A DNA stretch of 64,000 bases, taken from NCBI GenBank assembly GCA_963773085.1, contig CAVYZS010000018.1:310001-374000 (forward strand). Reading direction: 5' to 3'. Origin of the DNA: JAENVT01 sp963773085 (GTDB lineage Bacteria; Actinomycetota; Acidimicrobiia; Acidimicrobiales; Ilumatobacteraceae). The translations under genes were made by a program, and so were the position numbers. Position 1 is the stretch's first letter. Each line of letters starts with the position of its first letter. The notes under the pieces are model-generated. The model had not been told where the DNA came from and searched no databases. It saw only the letters and a program-made list of their open reading frames with translations. Shown here piece by piece: positions 34,511 to 44,642 of the stretch.

Positions 34511-34528
34511 CGCACCCGGCGCAGACGG

Positions 34529-35053
34529 TCAGGCCTTCTTCTTGACTTCCTTCGGTGGCTTGAGCACGCCCTTGGCCAGTGCCTCGTCGAGGTACTTCTC
34601 AGCGTCCTCGGCGCTGACCTTCAGCGCCGGGGCGATCTCGCTGATCAGGTTGATGCGCGCCCGGTCGTACATCGTGCGCTCGGCAGCCGACAGCGAAGCG
34701 TCACGGTTGCGGGCCGCCAGGTTTCGCACGACCTCGGCGACCTGGTAGACGTCGCCGCTCTTCAGCTTCTCCTGGTGGTTCTTGAACCGCCGGCTCCAGT
34801 TGGACGGCACGCGGGGATCCGGCTTCGACAGCACCGATACGAGGTCTTCCAACTCGTCGGCGTTGACCGGCGGGCGAACTCCAACCTCATCGGTCTTCAG
34901 CGTCGGCACCGACAACGTCATCTCGTTGATGACGGTGCGCAGGATCAGATATTCCTGCGTCGCGCCGAACGCCTCCATCTTCTTGGTTCCCACCACGATG
35001 CACGCACCATGCTGGGGGTAGATGACGGTGTCGCCCTTTTGAACTTCACACAC
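34529..35053 (-). CDS. carD: CarD-family transcription regulator
   Basis: A 174-residue CarD protein. The RNA polymerase-binding Tudor-like domain is VQKGDTVIYPQHGACIVVGTKKME...YLILRTVINEMTLSVPTLKTDEVGVRPPV. The helical DNA-binding C-terminus has VPSNWSRRFKNHQEKLKSGDVYQVAEVVRNL with the conserved W. CarD stabilises open complexes at rRNA and other promoters and is essential in mycobacteria. The start is a GTG at 35053; no in-frame ATG lies close upstream. The 244 bases to the tRNA show no other gene. Confidence 0.95.
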   Translation of the reverse strand: MCEVQKGDTVIYPQHGACIVVGTKKMEAFGATQEYLILRTVINEMTLSVPTLKTDEVGVRPPVNADELEDLVSVLSKPDPRVPSNWSRRFKNHQEKLKSGDVYQVAEVVRNLAARNRDASLSAAERTMYDRARINLISEIAPALKVSAEDAEKYLDEALAKGVLKPPKEVKKKA

Positions 35054-35297
35054 GACCTCATGCGCTCGAACTGCGGACTTGTTTAGGGTAGGGCCAGATC
35101 GGCCGAATCCCTAGGCCCATCGACGACCTCGCAGCAAGTCATGCCGGACTCGTCTGCGCGAGCGACGTCAGCGGCCACATGCTCGCCACAGGGTCGACTC
35201 GTGGGTCCGACGTGTGCTGCGGTCGAGCGGCTCAGACGTTCGCGCGGTCCGTCTGAGTCGCTCGGACAGAGCCGAGCTTCAACCGGGCCGAGCCGAG

Positions 35298-35370
35298 CGC
35301 CCCCGGAGAGAATCGAACTCCCAACCTACGGGGTAGAAACCCGCTGCTCTATCCGTTGAGCTACGGGGGC
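35298..35370 (-). tRNA. tRNA-Arg (anticodon UCU)
   Basis: On the minus strand the acceptor arms are GCCCCCG and CGGGGGC. The D arm is GCTCAACGGATAGAGC and the anticodon arm is GCGGG-TTTCTAC-CCCGT. The T arm is GGGAG-TTCGAAT-CTCTC, which allows a G-U closing pair. The seven-base anticodon loop TTTCTAC gives anticodon TCT, reading AGA. The discriminator base is G, and no CCA is encoded. AGA is a rare codon in such GC-rich genomes. Confidence 0.93.
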
Positions 35371-35383
35371 GTGGACGTCAAGC

Positions 35384-36634
35384 CTATTCACCGGCAGCGA
35401 GATGGCGGCGGAGGAAATCGAGTGCGGTGATCACGCTCATCTGCCGCATCTGCTCGCGTTGTCCGGGCAGGCGGAAGGTACGGGTCACGACGGTGTGACC
35501 GTCGTCGATGCCGATGCACAGCGTGCCCACCGGCATGCCATCCTGCTCGGCGGGCCCGGCGACGCCAGTGAGCGCCAGCCCGACGTCGGCACCCAGCACT
35601 CGCCGTATCCCGGTCGCCATCGCTGCTGCGGCATCCTCACTGACCACGGGGCCCTGCGGCACCCCGAGTAGGTCGAACTTGACCTCGCTGGCGTACGACA
35701 CCACCGCACCGCGAAGCACGTCGCTGGCTCCGGGCACGCCCGTGAGGCGACCGGCCACCAGACCTCCGGTGACCGATTCAGCCAAGGCCAGCGTCAGCCC
35801 ACGTCCGCGCAACAGCGCCAACGTTGCCGACTCCATCGTCTCGTCGTCGACGGCGAAGACGTGTTCGCCGACCACTTTGCGAACTTCGGCATCCCATTGG
35901 TCGAGCATCAGCTCGGCATCCGCCTGTGTCGCCGCTTTGGCCGTGAGACGAACCTTCAAGCCCTCCCATCCACTGGCCAGGAAGGCGAGGGTCGGGTTAC
36001 CCGCTTCGTCGAGCCGGGCGATCAGCGGGTCGAGGCGCTCGTTCAGCCCGCTCTCGCTCTCACCCCACGTCCGCAGCGTGCGACTGACTATCACACCGGT
36101 GTCACCGGCCCGGCGACGGAGGTCGGGCAGCACGGCTCGCTCGACCATCTCCCTCATCTCGTGCGGCACGCCGGGCACGGCATAGACGACCTTGTCGACA
36201 CCGTCGACCGTGACCGGGCAGATCAGACCGGGAGCCGTTCCCCGGGTCTGGGGAATGACGATCGCACCAACCGGCACCTGCGCCTGGCGAAGGTTGTTGG
36301 CAGCCATGTAGCGGTTGCGCGAGGCGAACATGTTGGTGATCACCTCGGCCACGGCGTCGTCGTGGCGCAGTTCGACGCCCATTACCGCGGCGATCGCCTC
36401 GCGGGTCAGATCGTCGTGGGTCGGCCCGAGTCCACCGCACATGATCACCGAATCGGAGTCGGCCAACATGTTGCGCAACACCGACTCGACGCGACCCAGG
36501 TTGTCGCCGACCTTGATCTGCAGCAACGAGTCGATGCCGTTGGCGGCCAGGTGCTCACCGAGCCATGCGCTGTTCGTGTCGACGACCTGACCGAGCAGCA
36601 ACTCCGTTCCTACGGCGATGACGTCACACCGCAT
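35384..36634 (-). CDS. cinA: CinA-like protein (MocF-like domain plus PncC amidase domain)
   Basis: A 416-residue protein. The N-terminal molybdopterin-binding-like domain has CDVIAVGTELLLGQVVDTNSAWL and IMCGGLGPTHDDLTREAIAAVMG. The C-terminal nicotinamide-nucleotide amidase domain has LALAESVTGGLVAGRLTGVPGASDVLRGAVVSYASEVKFDLLGV and GLALTGVAGP. The family salvages NMN or ADP-ribose-type compounds. The start overlaps the pgsA stop by 11 bases, the usual actinobacterial order pgsA-cinA. Confidence 0.94.
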   Translation of the reverse strand: MRCDVIAVGTELLLGQVVDTNSAWLGEHLAANGIDSLLQIKVGDNLGRVESVLRNMLADSDSVIMCGGLGPTHDDLTREAIAAVMGVELRHDDAVAEVITNMFASRNRYMAANNLRQAQVPVGAIVIPQTRGTAPGLICPVTVDGVDKVVYAVPGVPHEMREMVERAVLPDLRRRAGDTGVIVSRTLRTWGESESGLNERLDPLIARLDEAGNPTLAFLASGWEGLKVRLTAKAATQADAELMLDQWDAEVRKVVGEHVFAVDDETMESATLALLRGRGLTLALAESVTGGLVAGRLTGVPGASDVLRGAVVSYASEVKFDLLGVPQGPVVSEDAAAAMATGIRRVLGADVGLALTGVAGPAEQDGMPVGTLCIGIDDGHTVVTRTFRLPGQREQMRQMSVITALDFLRRHLAAGE

Positions 36635-37187
36635 TGGCCGTCGCCTCCGTCGTCCGACGGGCCCGCCACATGTACTGCCCGCCACTGATGAGGGCCAGCG
36701 CCACCGAGATCCACAACAGCCCGTTCCACAGCCATTTGGCGTCGAGAGCGGTCAACGGGGCGATCGCAAAGCCGACCGCGAGCTGCTGGGTCACGGTCTT
36801 CCACTTGGCGATCTTGCTGGCCGGCACACTGATCCCCTTCGCCCCGACGAAGGTGCGGTACAGGCTGATGGCCAGTTCTCGGGCGGCGATGATGGCGACT
36901 GGCAAGATCGCGAACGTGTCGTTGCTGACCAGGAAGAACATTGCCCCCAGGATCAGAACCTTGTCTGCCAGCGGGTCGAGGAAGGCACCCACGGTCGTGG
37001 CCCCGTGACGACGCGCCAAGTACCCGTCGATGCCATCGGTACTGCACAGCACGAACCACAGCGCGAAAGCCTGCCACGACCCGCCCGGCTCGTCGGGGAT
37101 CAACAAGAACATCAGCGGAGAGATCAGCACCCTGGCCACCGTGACCAAATTGGCCCACGTCTTCACAGCGGTCGGATCGACGGGCAT
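36624..37187 (-). CDS. pgsA: CDP-diacylglycerol-glycerol-3-phosphate 3-phosphatidyltransferase
   Basis: A 187-residue membrane enzyme. The complete CDP-alcohol phosphotransferase motif is visible in STDGIDGYLARRHGATTVGAFLDPLADK (DGxxARx8GxxxDxxxD), with several hydrophobic spans around it. It makes phosphatidylglycerophosphate from CDP-diacylglycerol. The ATG at 37187 shares one base with the rimO stop (TGATG), and its end overlaps cinA. Confidence 0.92.
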   Translation of the reverse strand: MPVDPTAVKTWANLVTVARVLISPLMFLLIPDEPGGSWQAFALWFVLCSTDGIDGYLARRHGATTVGAFLDPLADKVLILGAMFFLVSNDTFAILPVAIIAARELAISLYRTFVGAKGISVPASKIAKWKTVTQQLAVGFAIAPLTALDAKWLWNGLLWISVALALISGGQYMWRARRTTEATANAV

Positions 37188-38449
37188 CAGTTCGATTCTG
37201 CCACGAGGTCTGGCCCCATCGCGTCGATGATCCGCACCGTGTGGAACCGACCGACCGACAGGGTTGCCGGCACCTCGATGATCCCATCGATCTCGGGTGC
37301 CTCGCGACTGCTTCGAGCCACACCCGATTCGTCGACCAGCACGCGCGCCGTGCTGCCGATCAGCGCATCGCGTCGGCGAGCGGTGATCTCGTCCTGCATC
37401 TCGCGTAGCTCGGCAAGACGCTCGTACATCAGGCCGCGATCGACGACACCGTCCAGGCCGAGGGCATAGGTGCCTTCCTCGGCGCTGTACGAGAAGAAGC
37501 CGCACCAGTCGAGTTCGGCTGCCTCGACGAAGCGCAGCAGCTGATCGTGGTCCTCCTCCGTCTCACCGGGGTATCCGACGATGAAGTTGCTCCGGAACGC
37601 AGCATCGGGTTGGCGGGCGCGGATGTCGCCGATGCGACGCAGGAACCGATCGCCGTCGCCCCACCGGCGCATGCGCCGCAGCAAGGGCTTGCTGACATGT
37701 TGCAGCGACAGATCGAAGTAGGGAACTCCTGTTGCCAGGATGGCGTCGATCAGTTCGTCGGTGAGATCACTCGGGTACAGGTACAGCAGCCGGGTCCACG
37801 GCGACACCGCGCTGACAGCCTTGACCAGCGCAACGATCGAACCGGCGCCCAACTCCTCGGGGCGATCCTTGCCGTAGCTGGCCAGGTCCTGGGCGACGAG
37901 CACGATCTCCTGGGCCTCGAGCTGCTCGACCTCGTCGAGGATCGAGGAGACGTCGCGACTTCTCTGCGGACCCCTGAACGACGGGATCGCGCAGAAGCCG
38001 CAACTGCGATCGCAACCTTCGGCGATCTTGATGTACGCCCACGGGCTCGCCGATTTCGGTCGTGGCAGGTTCAACAGGTCGAGGAGCGGGATCGGCGCCG
38101 CGCTGACCGACAGCGGCTTGCGACCGAGGTTGATCGGCACGCCGAACCCGGCTACCTGGTCGACCTCCGGCAACGCCTCGGCCAGCTCATCGCCATACCG
38201 CTCGGCCATGCACCCGGTCACGACCAGCCGGGCGCCGTCCTTGCGCTGATCTTCCAGCGTGAGGATCGTGTCGATCGACTCCTTGCGGGCTTCGTCGATG
38301 AACGCGCACGTGTTGACGACGACCAGATCTGCGAGAGCCACGTCGTCGGTGGGCGTCATCCCGTCGGCCAGCAAGGTGCCGATGAGCTTGTCGCTGTCGA
38401 CCTGGTTCTTCGGACACCCCAACGTCTCGACGTAAAACTGCTGGGCCAC
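37187..38449 (-). CDS. rimO: ribosomal protein uS12 methylthiotransferase RimO
   Basis: A 420-residue radical SAM enzyme. The N-terminal UPF0004 domain is QFYVETLGCPKNQVDSDKLIGTL...VVNTCAFIDEARKESID...VVTGCMAERYG. The radical SAM cluster motif is CDRSCGFCAIPSFRG (CxxxCxxC), the RimO-specific sequence SRDVSSILDE follows, and a TRAM domain closes the protein. It adds a methylthio group to Asp of ribosomal protein S12. The GTG at 38449 is chosen because the protein begins at AQQFYVETLGCPKN; the open frame further upstream reads as low-complexity His-rich antisense of the gene at 38489. Confidence 0.92.
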   Translation of the reverse strand: MAQQFYVETLGCPKNQVDSDKLIGTLLADGMTPTDDVALADLVVVNTCAFIDEARKESIDTILTLEDQRKDGARLVVTGCMAERYGDELAEALPEVDQVAGFGVPINLGRKPLSVSAAPIPLLDLLNLPRPKSASPWAYIKIAEGCDRSCGFCAIPSFRGPQRSRDVSSILDEVEQLEAQEIVLVAQDLASYGKDRPEELGAGSIVALVKAVSAVSPWTRLLYLYPSDLTDELIDAILATGVPYFDLSLQHVSKPLLRRMRRWGDGDRFLRRIGDIRARQPDAAFRSNFIVGYPGETEEDHDQLLRFVEAAELDWCGFFSYSAEEGTYALGLDGVVDRGLMYERLAELREMQDEITARRRDALIGSTARVLVDESGVARSSREAPEIDGIIEVPATLSVGRFHTVRIIDAMGPDLVAESN

Positions 38450-38488
38450 GACCTTGCAGGCTATCGACGCGTATCCAGGAGTCTCCCG

Positions 38489-38959
38489 ATGACTCTGGAA
38501 GGTATGGAACCAGTTGACCGAACCAGCGATCGAGGCAGCCGCTGCGACCTCGTGGTTGCCGGCAATGCCAAGGGCGCCTCCCACACCGATGTCGGCCTCA
38601 TGGTTGCGATCGAAACGGTCGTACCCGACAACGAGATCCCCGAGATCCTCTTGATGTACAGCACCCTCACTCGCACAGACGCGGACGGGCACTTCGTCGA
38701 TCGGTACGACGTGCCCGACGACGTCCGACACCAGCTGCACGGCTGGGTGATGTGCACCGTCGTGGTGCAGCCCCACCTGCCGGGTGCCAGCGGCTACACC
38801 AAGGTTGTGCGCTGGCAGCGGCAATCGAGCGGCGAGTTGATAGCCGGGTTGAGCGCGCTGCTGGCCACCGTCTCGTTCGACATCGGGTTGTCACGCGCCG
38901 ACCGTGCTCGCGACGGTGGCAGCGCGACCACCAGCTGGTTCGGTCAGCGGTTGCGGTAG
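38489..38959 (+). CDS. hypothetical protein between rimO and ftsK
   Basis: A 156-residue protein on the plus strand in a minus-strand block. AGGAG at 38477-38481 lies seven bases before the ATG, an excellent ribosome-binding site. Its sequence reads as a real protein (LVVAGNAKGASHTDVGLMVAIE; PEILLMYSTLTRTDADGHFV; WVMCTVVVQPHLPGASGYTK), while the reverse frame over the same bases is His-rich nonsense. No family is recognised; no signal peptide or membrane span is seen. Its 3' end overlaps the ftsK end by 16 bases. Confidence 0.6.
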   Translation: MTLEGMEPVDRTSDRGSRCDLVVAGNAKGASHTDVGLMVAIETVVPDNEIPEILLMYSTLTRTDADGHFVDRYDVPDDVRHQLHGWVMCTVVVQPHLPGASGYTKVVRWQRQSSGELIAGLSALLATVSFDIGLSRADRARDGGSATTSWFGQRLR

Positions 38960-41385
38960 GCGTCCTGCAGCAACTCGAACTCCTCGACCGTCATCAGGAC
39001 GGCGCGTGCCTTCGAGCCCTCGCTGGGGCCGACGACACCGCTCTGTTCGAGGAGGTCCATGATCCGACCGGCACGGGCGAACCCGACCTTCAGCTTGCGC
39101 TGCAACATCGACGTCGAACCGAGCTGGCTGCGCACGACGAGCTCCATCGCCTGGCGCATCAGGGTTTCGTCCTCGTCGTCGTCTCCCGAGCGTGCTGCCG
39201 AACAGGCCCGTTCCGCCGCCGCCAGCATCGTCGTCACCCTCGACACCGCTGACGTAGACGACCTCGGGAGCCTGGCGTCGCCAGTGGGCAACGATCTTGC
39301 GAACCTCTTCCTCGCTGACGAACGATCCCTGGATGCGCTGCGAAACGTTGGAGTTGCCGGGCAGCAGCAACATGTCACCCTTGCCGACCAGCTTCTCGGC
39401 GCCGGGCTGGTCGAGGATCACCCGACTGTCGGTGAGGCTGTTGACGGCATACGCGGCGCGTGCCGGGATGTTGGCCTTGATCACTCCGGTGATGACATTG
39501 ACCGACGGGCGCTGGGTGGCCACGAGCAGGTGAACCCCGACGGCGCGGGCCTTTTGGGCGATGCGGGTGATGCTCTCTTCGACGTCTCGTGCCGCGACCA
39601 TCATCAGGTCATTCAGCTCGTCGACCACGATCAGGATGTACGGCAACCGTTCGAACAGCCGATCCGCATCCGGCTCGGCACCCGACACAGAACTTGAATC
39701 CGACTCCGACCCCGAATCCGACCCCGATCATCCGCGGTCCAGATCCCGGCCCGAGCGCGCAGCTCGCCGCGGTCGTAGGCCGCGTTGTAGCCCGTGATGT
39801 CGCGGAACCCGACCTCGAACAGCAGGTCGTAGCGCCGCTCCATCTCCTTCACCGCCCAGCCGAGGGCGTTCGCCGCCTTCTTCGGGTTGGTCACCGGCTG
39901 AGTGAGCAGGTGCGGCAGCCGGTTGTACTGGCCCATCTCGACCTGCTTCGGATCGATCAGGATGAGGCGCACCTGATCCGGCGTGCTGCGCATCAGGATC
40001 GAAGTCAGGATGCAATTGAGCCCGCTCGACTTGCCGGCGCCGGTCGTGCCGGCGATCAACAGGTGCGGGGTCGTCGCCAGGTTCAAGAACACCGAGCGGC
40101 CGGCGATGTCTTTGCCGATGGCCACATCGAGCGGATGGGTGGCGGCCTTGGCTTCGGGCGACGACATGATGTCGCCGAGGCTGACCAGTTGGCGGGTGTG
40201 GTTGGGCACCTCGACGCCGATGGCCGTGCGACCCGGGATCGGCGCCAGGATCCGCACGTCGGTGGCCGCCATCGCGTAGGCGATGTCGCGGTTGAGGCTG
40301 GTGACCCTGGCGACCTTGACCCCCGAGCCCAGCTCGAGCTCGTATCTCGTCACCGTGGGGCCCACCGTCTGGCCGAGCAGCTTCGTCTCGACGCCGTGCG
40401 AGGTCAGCGCATCGACCAAGGTGCGGCCGCGGGCCTCGACCTCGGCCTTGTTGACCGTCTGCTGGGTGGATCTGATGAGGTACTGCGCGGGAGGCAACAC
40501 CCACTGGCCACGCTTGGCGCCGGGACCGAGCTCCAGCTCGGACTGCTCGATCAGCCCGGGATCGACCGCGCCAGGGGGCGGCAGCGGGCGGGCCCGAGGC
40601 TGGCGCGGCTTGGTGGGCTCCGACCAGTCCTCGTCGAGCGCGGCATCGTACAGCGTCGGCACCGGAATCTCCCCGGAACCTTGGCGATCGCTCTTCAGCG
40701 TCGACACGTTGCCGAAGGCCAGGCGCGCCCGACGCCCGATCGGCATGGCAACCGCACCGACGCCCTTGCCCGTCTGGGACAGCATCGCTCGCAGCGACGC
40801 CCTGGTCAGCACCAACGCACCTCCGACGCACATGGCCACGAGCACCACGATCGCCCCTCCGGACGCGATCAGGCCGCGCAGCGGTTCGCCGACGAGGGCC
40901 CCGATCCAACCACCAGCGCGTCCCAGCGTGTCGAAATTGGCCATGATCTTCTCGGGACCGCGCACGACATGCAGCAAGCCGAGCAGTGACAGCCCGAGTA
41001 GCCCCCAGCCAAAGGCCAGCCGCGAGCGGTGCATGCTGCGCCCCTTGCCGACGAGCGCTGCGCCGACTGCGACGAGCGCGGCGGGCACGATGTACCGACC
41101 GAGCCCTGTGAGCCAGCCGACGACGGTCTCGACGCCGCGACCGACTGGACCGGCCAAATCGAGGTAGATCGCCAGGCCGAGCAGCACGCCGACGGCGATG
41201 AAGCCAATCCCGGCGAACTCGTGTTCTCGCCCCTCGATCGCCTGACGCAGCTCTGCCGATGTCTGCCCGCGACGTGACATCGTCGATGGGTTGACCACCT
41301 CCGCCGGCCTGGCCTGCTTGGCCGACGTCCGCTTGGGCGTGGTGGTCGCTTTCGGCCGCTTCTTGGGTTGGCCCCACGTCGTCAT
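38944..41385 (-). CDS. ftsK: DNA translocase FtsK/SpoIIIE; two frameshifts
   Basis: A translocase of about 810 residues. Four membrane spans occupy the N-terminal quarter (FAGIGFIAVGVLLGLAIYL to AIVVLVAMCVGGALVLT). The motor carries Walker A LLIAGTTGAGKSSGLNCIL, Walker B YILIVVDELNDLMM and the sensor LLVATQRPSVNVITG. The C-terminal winged-helix gamma domain is SQLGSTSMLQRKLKVGFARAGRIMDLLEQSGVVGP. Frame changes lie near 39725 and near 39195. A Ser/Asp/Gly-rich insert is encoded near 39690-39740, between the Walker motifs. FtsK pumps DNA at the septum and activates dif recombination. The ATG at 41385 begins a basic cytoplasmic start. Confidence 0.9.
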
Positions 41386-41431
41386 AGAGGTTCCAACGGT
41401 ACCAAGGGGGCGGCACCTAATCGGGGCACTG

Positions 41432-41977
41432 TCAGGCGTCGACCGCCTGCACCGTCCCATCGGGGCCGACCACGACCACCAGCTGCCCACCCTGTGGCGA
41501 CGTGACGGCCACGCTGTACTGCACGCTGCCGTCCTGGCCAGCCTCGACGAAGAACACGTCGGCGCTGGACTGCGGTAGCTCCGCCTGCAGCTTGCCCAAC
41601 ACGGTGTCCGGGTCGAAATCGAGAGCGTCCGCGGCGAAGCTGAATCCGCTCGCGGCCTGGCCCTCGGTCGACGACAACTCGCCATCCAGGTACACCCATG
41701 GCTGAACCAGCTTGCCGTCGTTCAAAGCGACGAACAAGTTGACGAGTCGGGATGTCGCGTTGATCTCGAAGTATTGCTGCGGCCCACCCAGGTGCGTCTC
41801 GAGCGCTGATACCGCCTCGTCGATCCGGTCGACCAGAGGCAGCGTGCCATTCGAGGCAAGGACGGAGGTGCCCAACCCGGTGGTCGGCGATGGCACGCCG
41901 GAGGTTCCTGTGGACGATCCACTTCCGCACGCCGTGAGTGTGAGCGCGGCGACCACCCAACGCGCGGCCGAGGCCAC
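41432..41977 (-). CDS. putative lipoprotein of unknown function
   Basis: A 181-residue protein with a short signal peptide and lipobox (VVAALTLTACGSGS), so it is predicted to be lipid-anchored outside the membrane. The mature part has a Ser/Thr-rich tether, then LVDRIDEAVSALETHLGGPQ, YFEINATSRLVNLFVALNDG and DALDFDPDTVLGKLQAELPQ. I recognise no named domain. It lies seven bases after rnj and 46 before ftsK on the same strand, so it is probably co-transcribed with them. The start is a GTG. Confidence 0.72.
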   Translation of the reverse strand: MASAARWVVAALTLTACGSGSSTGTSGVPSPTTGLGTSVLASNGTLPLVDRIDEAVSALETHLGGPQQYFEINATSRLVNLFVALNDGKLVQPWVYLDGELSSTEGQAASGFSFAADALDFDPDTVLGKLQAELPQSSADVFFVEAGQDGSVQYSVAVTSPQGGQLVVVVGPDGTVQAVDA

Positions 41978-41984
41978 GTGTCGG

Positions 41985-43646
41985 TCAAGCTTCCATCACG
42001 ACGGGCACGATCATCGGCCGCCGCTTGGTGCGTTCGTTGACGAACTTGCCGGCGGCACGGCGCACGTCGCGCTCCAAGGCGTCGACGTCGCGAACCCCTG
42101 TGGCGAGTGTCTTCTCGACCGCAGCGGCAACCGCGTCGCACGCCTCGTCGAGGAGATCGTCGGCCTCGGGTGCGTACACCCAACCGCGGGTGATGATCTC
42201 CGGCCCGACCAGCACCTTGCCGGTCTCGATGTCGACGGTGACGACGACCACGACGACGCCTTCCTCGGCCAACATCTTGCGGTCGCGGAGCACACCTTGA
42301 CCGACGTCGCCGACGATTCCATCGACGTACAGGTAGCCGGCAGGCACACGGCCAGTGAGGGCCAGGCCGTCGTCGTCGAGGGTCACCACATCGCCGTCCT
42401 CGCAGACCATCACATGATCGCGAGGTACGCCCATCAGATAGCCGAGCTTGGCGTTGGCGACCATGTGGCGGTACTCGCCGTGGATCGGCACGAAGAAGTC
42501 GGGATGGGTCAACGACAGGTAGGTCTTCAACTCGTCAGCCTGAGCGTGACCTGTGGCATGCACATCGGCGACACCCGAGTGGATGACCTGGGCGCCGGCA
42601 CGGAGCAACCCGTCGATGACTCGATTGACATTGCTCTCGTTGCCAGGGATGGCGTGACTCGACAAGATGACCGTGTCGGTCTCGCCGATCTTGACCCATT
42701 TGCTCTCACCGCGTCCCAACAAGGCGAGCGCCGACATCGGCTCACCCTGCGAACCTGTGGAGATCACGCACACCTTGCCGGGGGGGTAATCACCAATGTC
42801 GTCGATGTCCACCAGAGACTTGTCGGGGATGCTCACGACGCCCAGATCGCGCCCGAGCCGAACGTTCTTCTTCATGCTCAGGCCCAACGTGGCGACAACG
42901 CGTCCCTCACCAATGGCCGCGTCGGCGATCTGTTGGATGCGGTGCAGGTGGCTGGCGAAGCTGGCGGTGATGATCCGTTGGCCGCGTAGCTCGGCGAACA
43001 GCGACCGCAGCACCGCCCCGACCCCGGACTCCGATGGAGCATGACCGTGTTCCTCGGCGTTGGTCGAATCGGCCAGCAACAGGCGGATTCCTTCGTTGGA
43101 TGCGATCGAGCCGATCCGAGCGAGGTCGGTGCGGCGGCCGTCGACGGGGGTCAGATCGAGTTTGAAGTCGCCGGAGTGCAGGATCACTCCCTGCGGAGTG
43201 TGGATGGCGATGGCGTGGGCGTGCGGCACTGAGTGGGTGACGGGGATGAACTCGACATCGAATGGCCCGATCATGCGTCGCTCGCCGTCGGCAACGACGA
43301 TCAGGTCGGTCTTGCCCAGCAAACCGGCCTCCTCGATCCGATTGCGGGCCAAGCCAAGAGTGAGCGCCGAACCAAAGATCGGGAAGCTCAACTCGCGGAG
43401 GAGATAGTGCAGGGCGCCGACGTGATCTTCGTGACCGTGGGTGGCAACGACCCCTTCGATACGGTCGGCGTTCTCGCGCAACCAGGTGAAGTCGGGCAGC
43501 ACGAGATCGATGCCGTGCATGTCGGGATCGGGGAACATCAAACCGCAGTCGATGAGCAGCACGCGGTTCTGCTGCTCGATGGCCATGCAGTTGCGACCGA
43601 TCTCGCCGAGACCACCCAGGAAGATGACGCGTACAGGGTCAGTCAT
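41985..43646 (-). CDS. rnj: ribonuclease J
   Basis: A 553-residue metallo-beta-lactamase/beta-CASP nuclease. Metal motifs are VVATHGHEDHVGALHYLL, THSVPHAHAIAI, LHSGDFKLD and PIHGEYRH. The beta-CASP part has LLLADSTNAEEHGH and ITASFASHLHRIQQIADAA. RNase J has 5'-exo and endonucleolytic activity in rRNA maturation and mRNA decay. The dapA-rnj order with a 15-base gap, followed by ftsK, is the standard actinobacterial arrangement. Confidence 0.95.
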   Translation of the reverse strand: MTDPVRVIFLGGLGEIGRNCMAIEQQNRVLLIDCGLMFPDPDMHGIDLVLPDFTWLRENADRIEGVVATHGHEDHVGALHYLLRELSFPIFGSALTLGLARNRIEEAGLLGKTDLIVVADGERRMIGPFDVEFIPVTHSVPHAHAIAIHTPQGVILHSGDFKLDLTPVDGRRTDLARIGSIASNEGIRLLLADSTNAEEHGHAPSESGVGAVLRSLFAELRGQRIITASFASHLHRIQQIADAAIGEGRVVATLGLSMKKNVRLGRDLGVVSIPDKSLVDIDDIGDYPPGKVCVISTGSQGEPMSALALLGRGESKWVKIGETDTVILSSHAIPGNESNVNRVIDGLLRAGAQVIHSGVADVHATGHAQADELKTYLSLTHPDFFVPIHGEYRHMVANAKLGYLMGVPRDHVMVCEDGDVVTLDDDGLALTGRVPAGYLYVDGIVGDVGQGVLRDRKMLAEEGVVVVVVTVDIETGKVLVGPEIITRGWVYAPEADDLLDEACDAVAAAVEKTLATGVRDVDALERDVRRAAGKFVNERTKRRPMIVPVVMEA

Positions 43647-43661
43647 CGGTAAGCACGGTGA

Positions 43662-44574
43662 TCACAGCGGACGGTCTGGGAATGCATCTCGCCATCGTTG
43701 CAGGTTGGCCCACACCTCGGGGGCGCGCTGGTCGACGAAGGCCGGAGCATCACCCATGGGCAACCGTGCCTGACCGACCGAGATGCCGAGGTGTCGCATC
43801 ATCGCCTTGGTCGGAATCGGGTTCGGTGCATCGTCCCCGGTCTCGAAGGCGAAGCTCTCCAACATCCGGCTGTTGACCAGACGGGCTCCGTCGATGTCGC
43901 CCTTCTCCCAGAGATCGAAGAGATCCTGGTGATCCTCGCCCGTCCAGTGAGTGGCGACGCCGATGGTGCCGACGATGCCGCTGGCCAGGAGTGGCAGGGT
44001 CATCGCATCGTCGCCGCTGTAGGCCTCGAAACCGGAGGGGGCCGAACTGATGACCGCAGCCGTCTCGCCGGGGTTGCCCGCAGCATCTTTCAACCCGACG
44101 ATGTTGGGAACCTCTCTGAACAGCCTCAGGAGTGTGGCGGTGGTGATCTTGCGGCCGGTGCGGACGGGGATGTCGTACACCACGACGGGCAGATCGCTGG
44201 CACGCGGCGATGGCCCGCATGTGGGCCTCGATGCCGGCCTGCGAGGGACGGTTGTAGTACGGGCAGACTGCCAGGATGCCGGCCGCGCCGAGCGCCTCGG
44301 CCTGCTTGGTGAGGTGGATCGAGTGGCGGGTGTCGTTGGTGCCGGTTCCGGCGATCACCGGAATGGTGACCGCCTCGATCACCGTGGCGAACAGCGCCAG
44401 GCGCTCGTCGTCGCTGAGCGTTGGCGCCTCACCAGTGGTGCCGGCAAGCACCAAACCGTCGTTGCCATGATCCTGAAGGTAGCGAGCAAGCACCTTGGCG
44501 GCATCGAGATCGAGGGCACCCTCGCTGTCGAACGGTGTCACCATCGCGCTGAGAACGCGCCCGAATCGAGCCAT
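43662..44574 (-). CDS. dapA: 4-hydroxy-tetrahydrodipicolinate synthase; one frameshift
   Basis: A lysine/diaminopimelate biosynthesis enzyme of about 303 residues. The N-terminal half has RVLSAMVTPFDSEGALDLDAA and LVLAGTTGEAPTLSDDERLAL. The C-terminal half has VVYDIPVRTGRKITTATLL with the active-site Tyr and VGLKDAAGNPGETAAVI with the Schiff-base Lys. The frame changes near 44195. The ATG at 44574 is preceded by TACGAT at seven bases, a leaderless-type signal, so this is probably the first gene of the dapA-rnj-lipoprotein-ftsK unit. Confidence 0.92.
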
Positions 44575-44642
44575 GGATGTAATCGTAGATGACCGGTGCA
44601 GCCGGGTCACGGTCGGTTCATGAAGCTGTGGATCTGGGCCGC

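Noticed and set aside
37547..38488. Upstream extension of the plus-strand frame ending at 38959, through rimO
   Set aside because: This part is antisense to rimO; only the portion from the ribosome-binding site at 38477 onward reads as coding.
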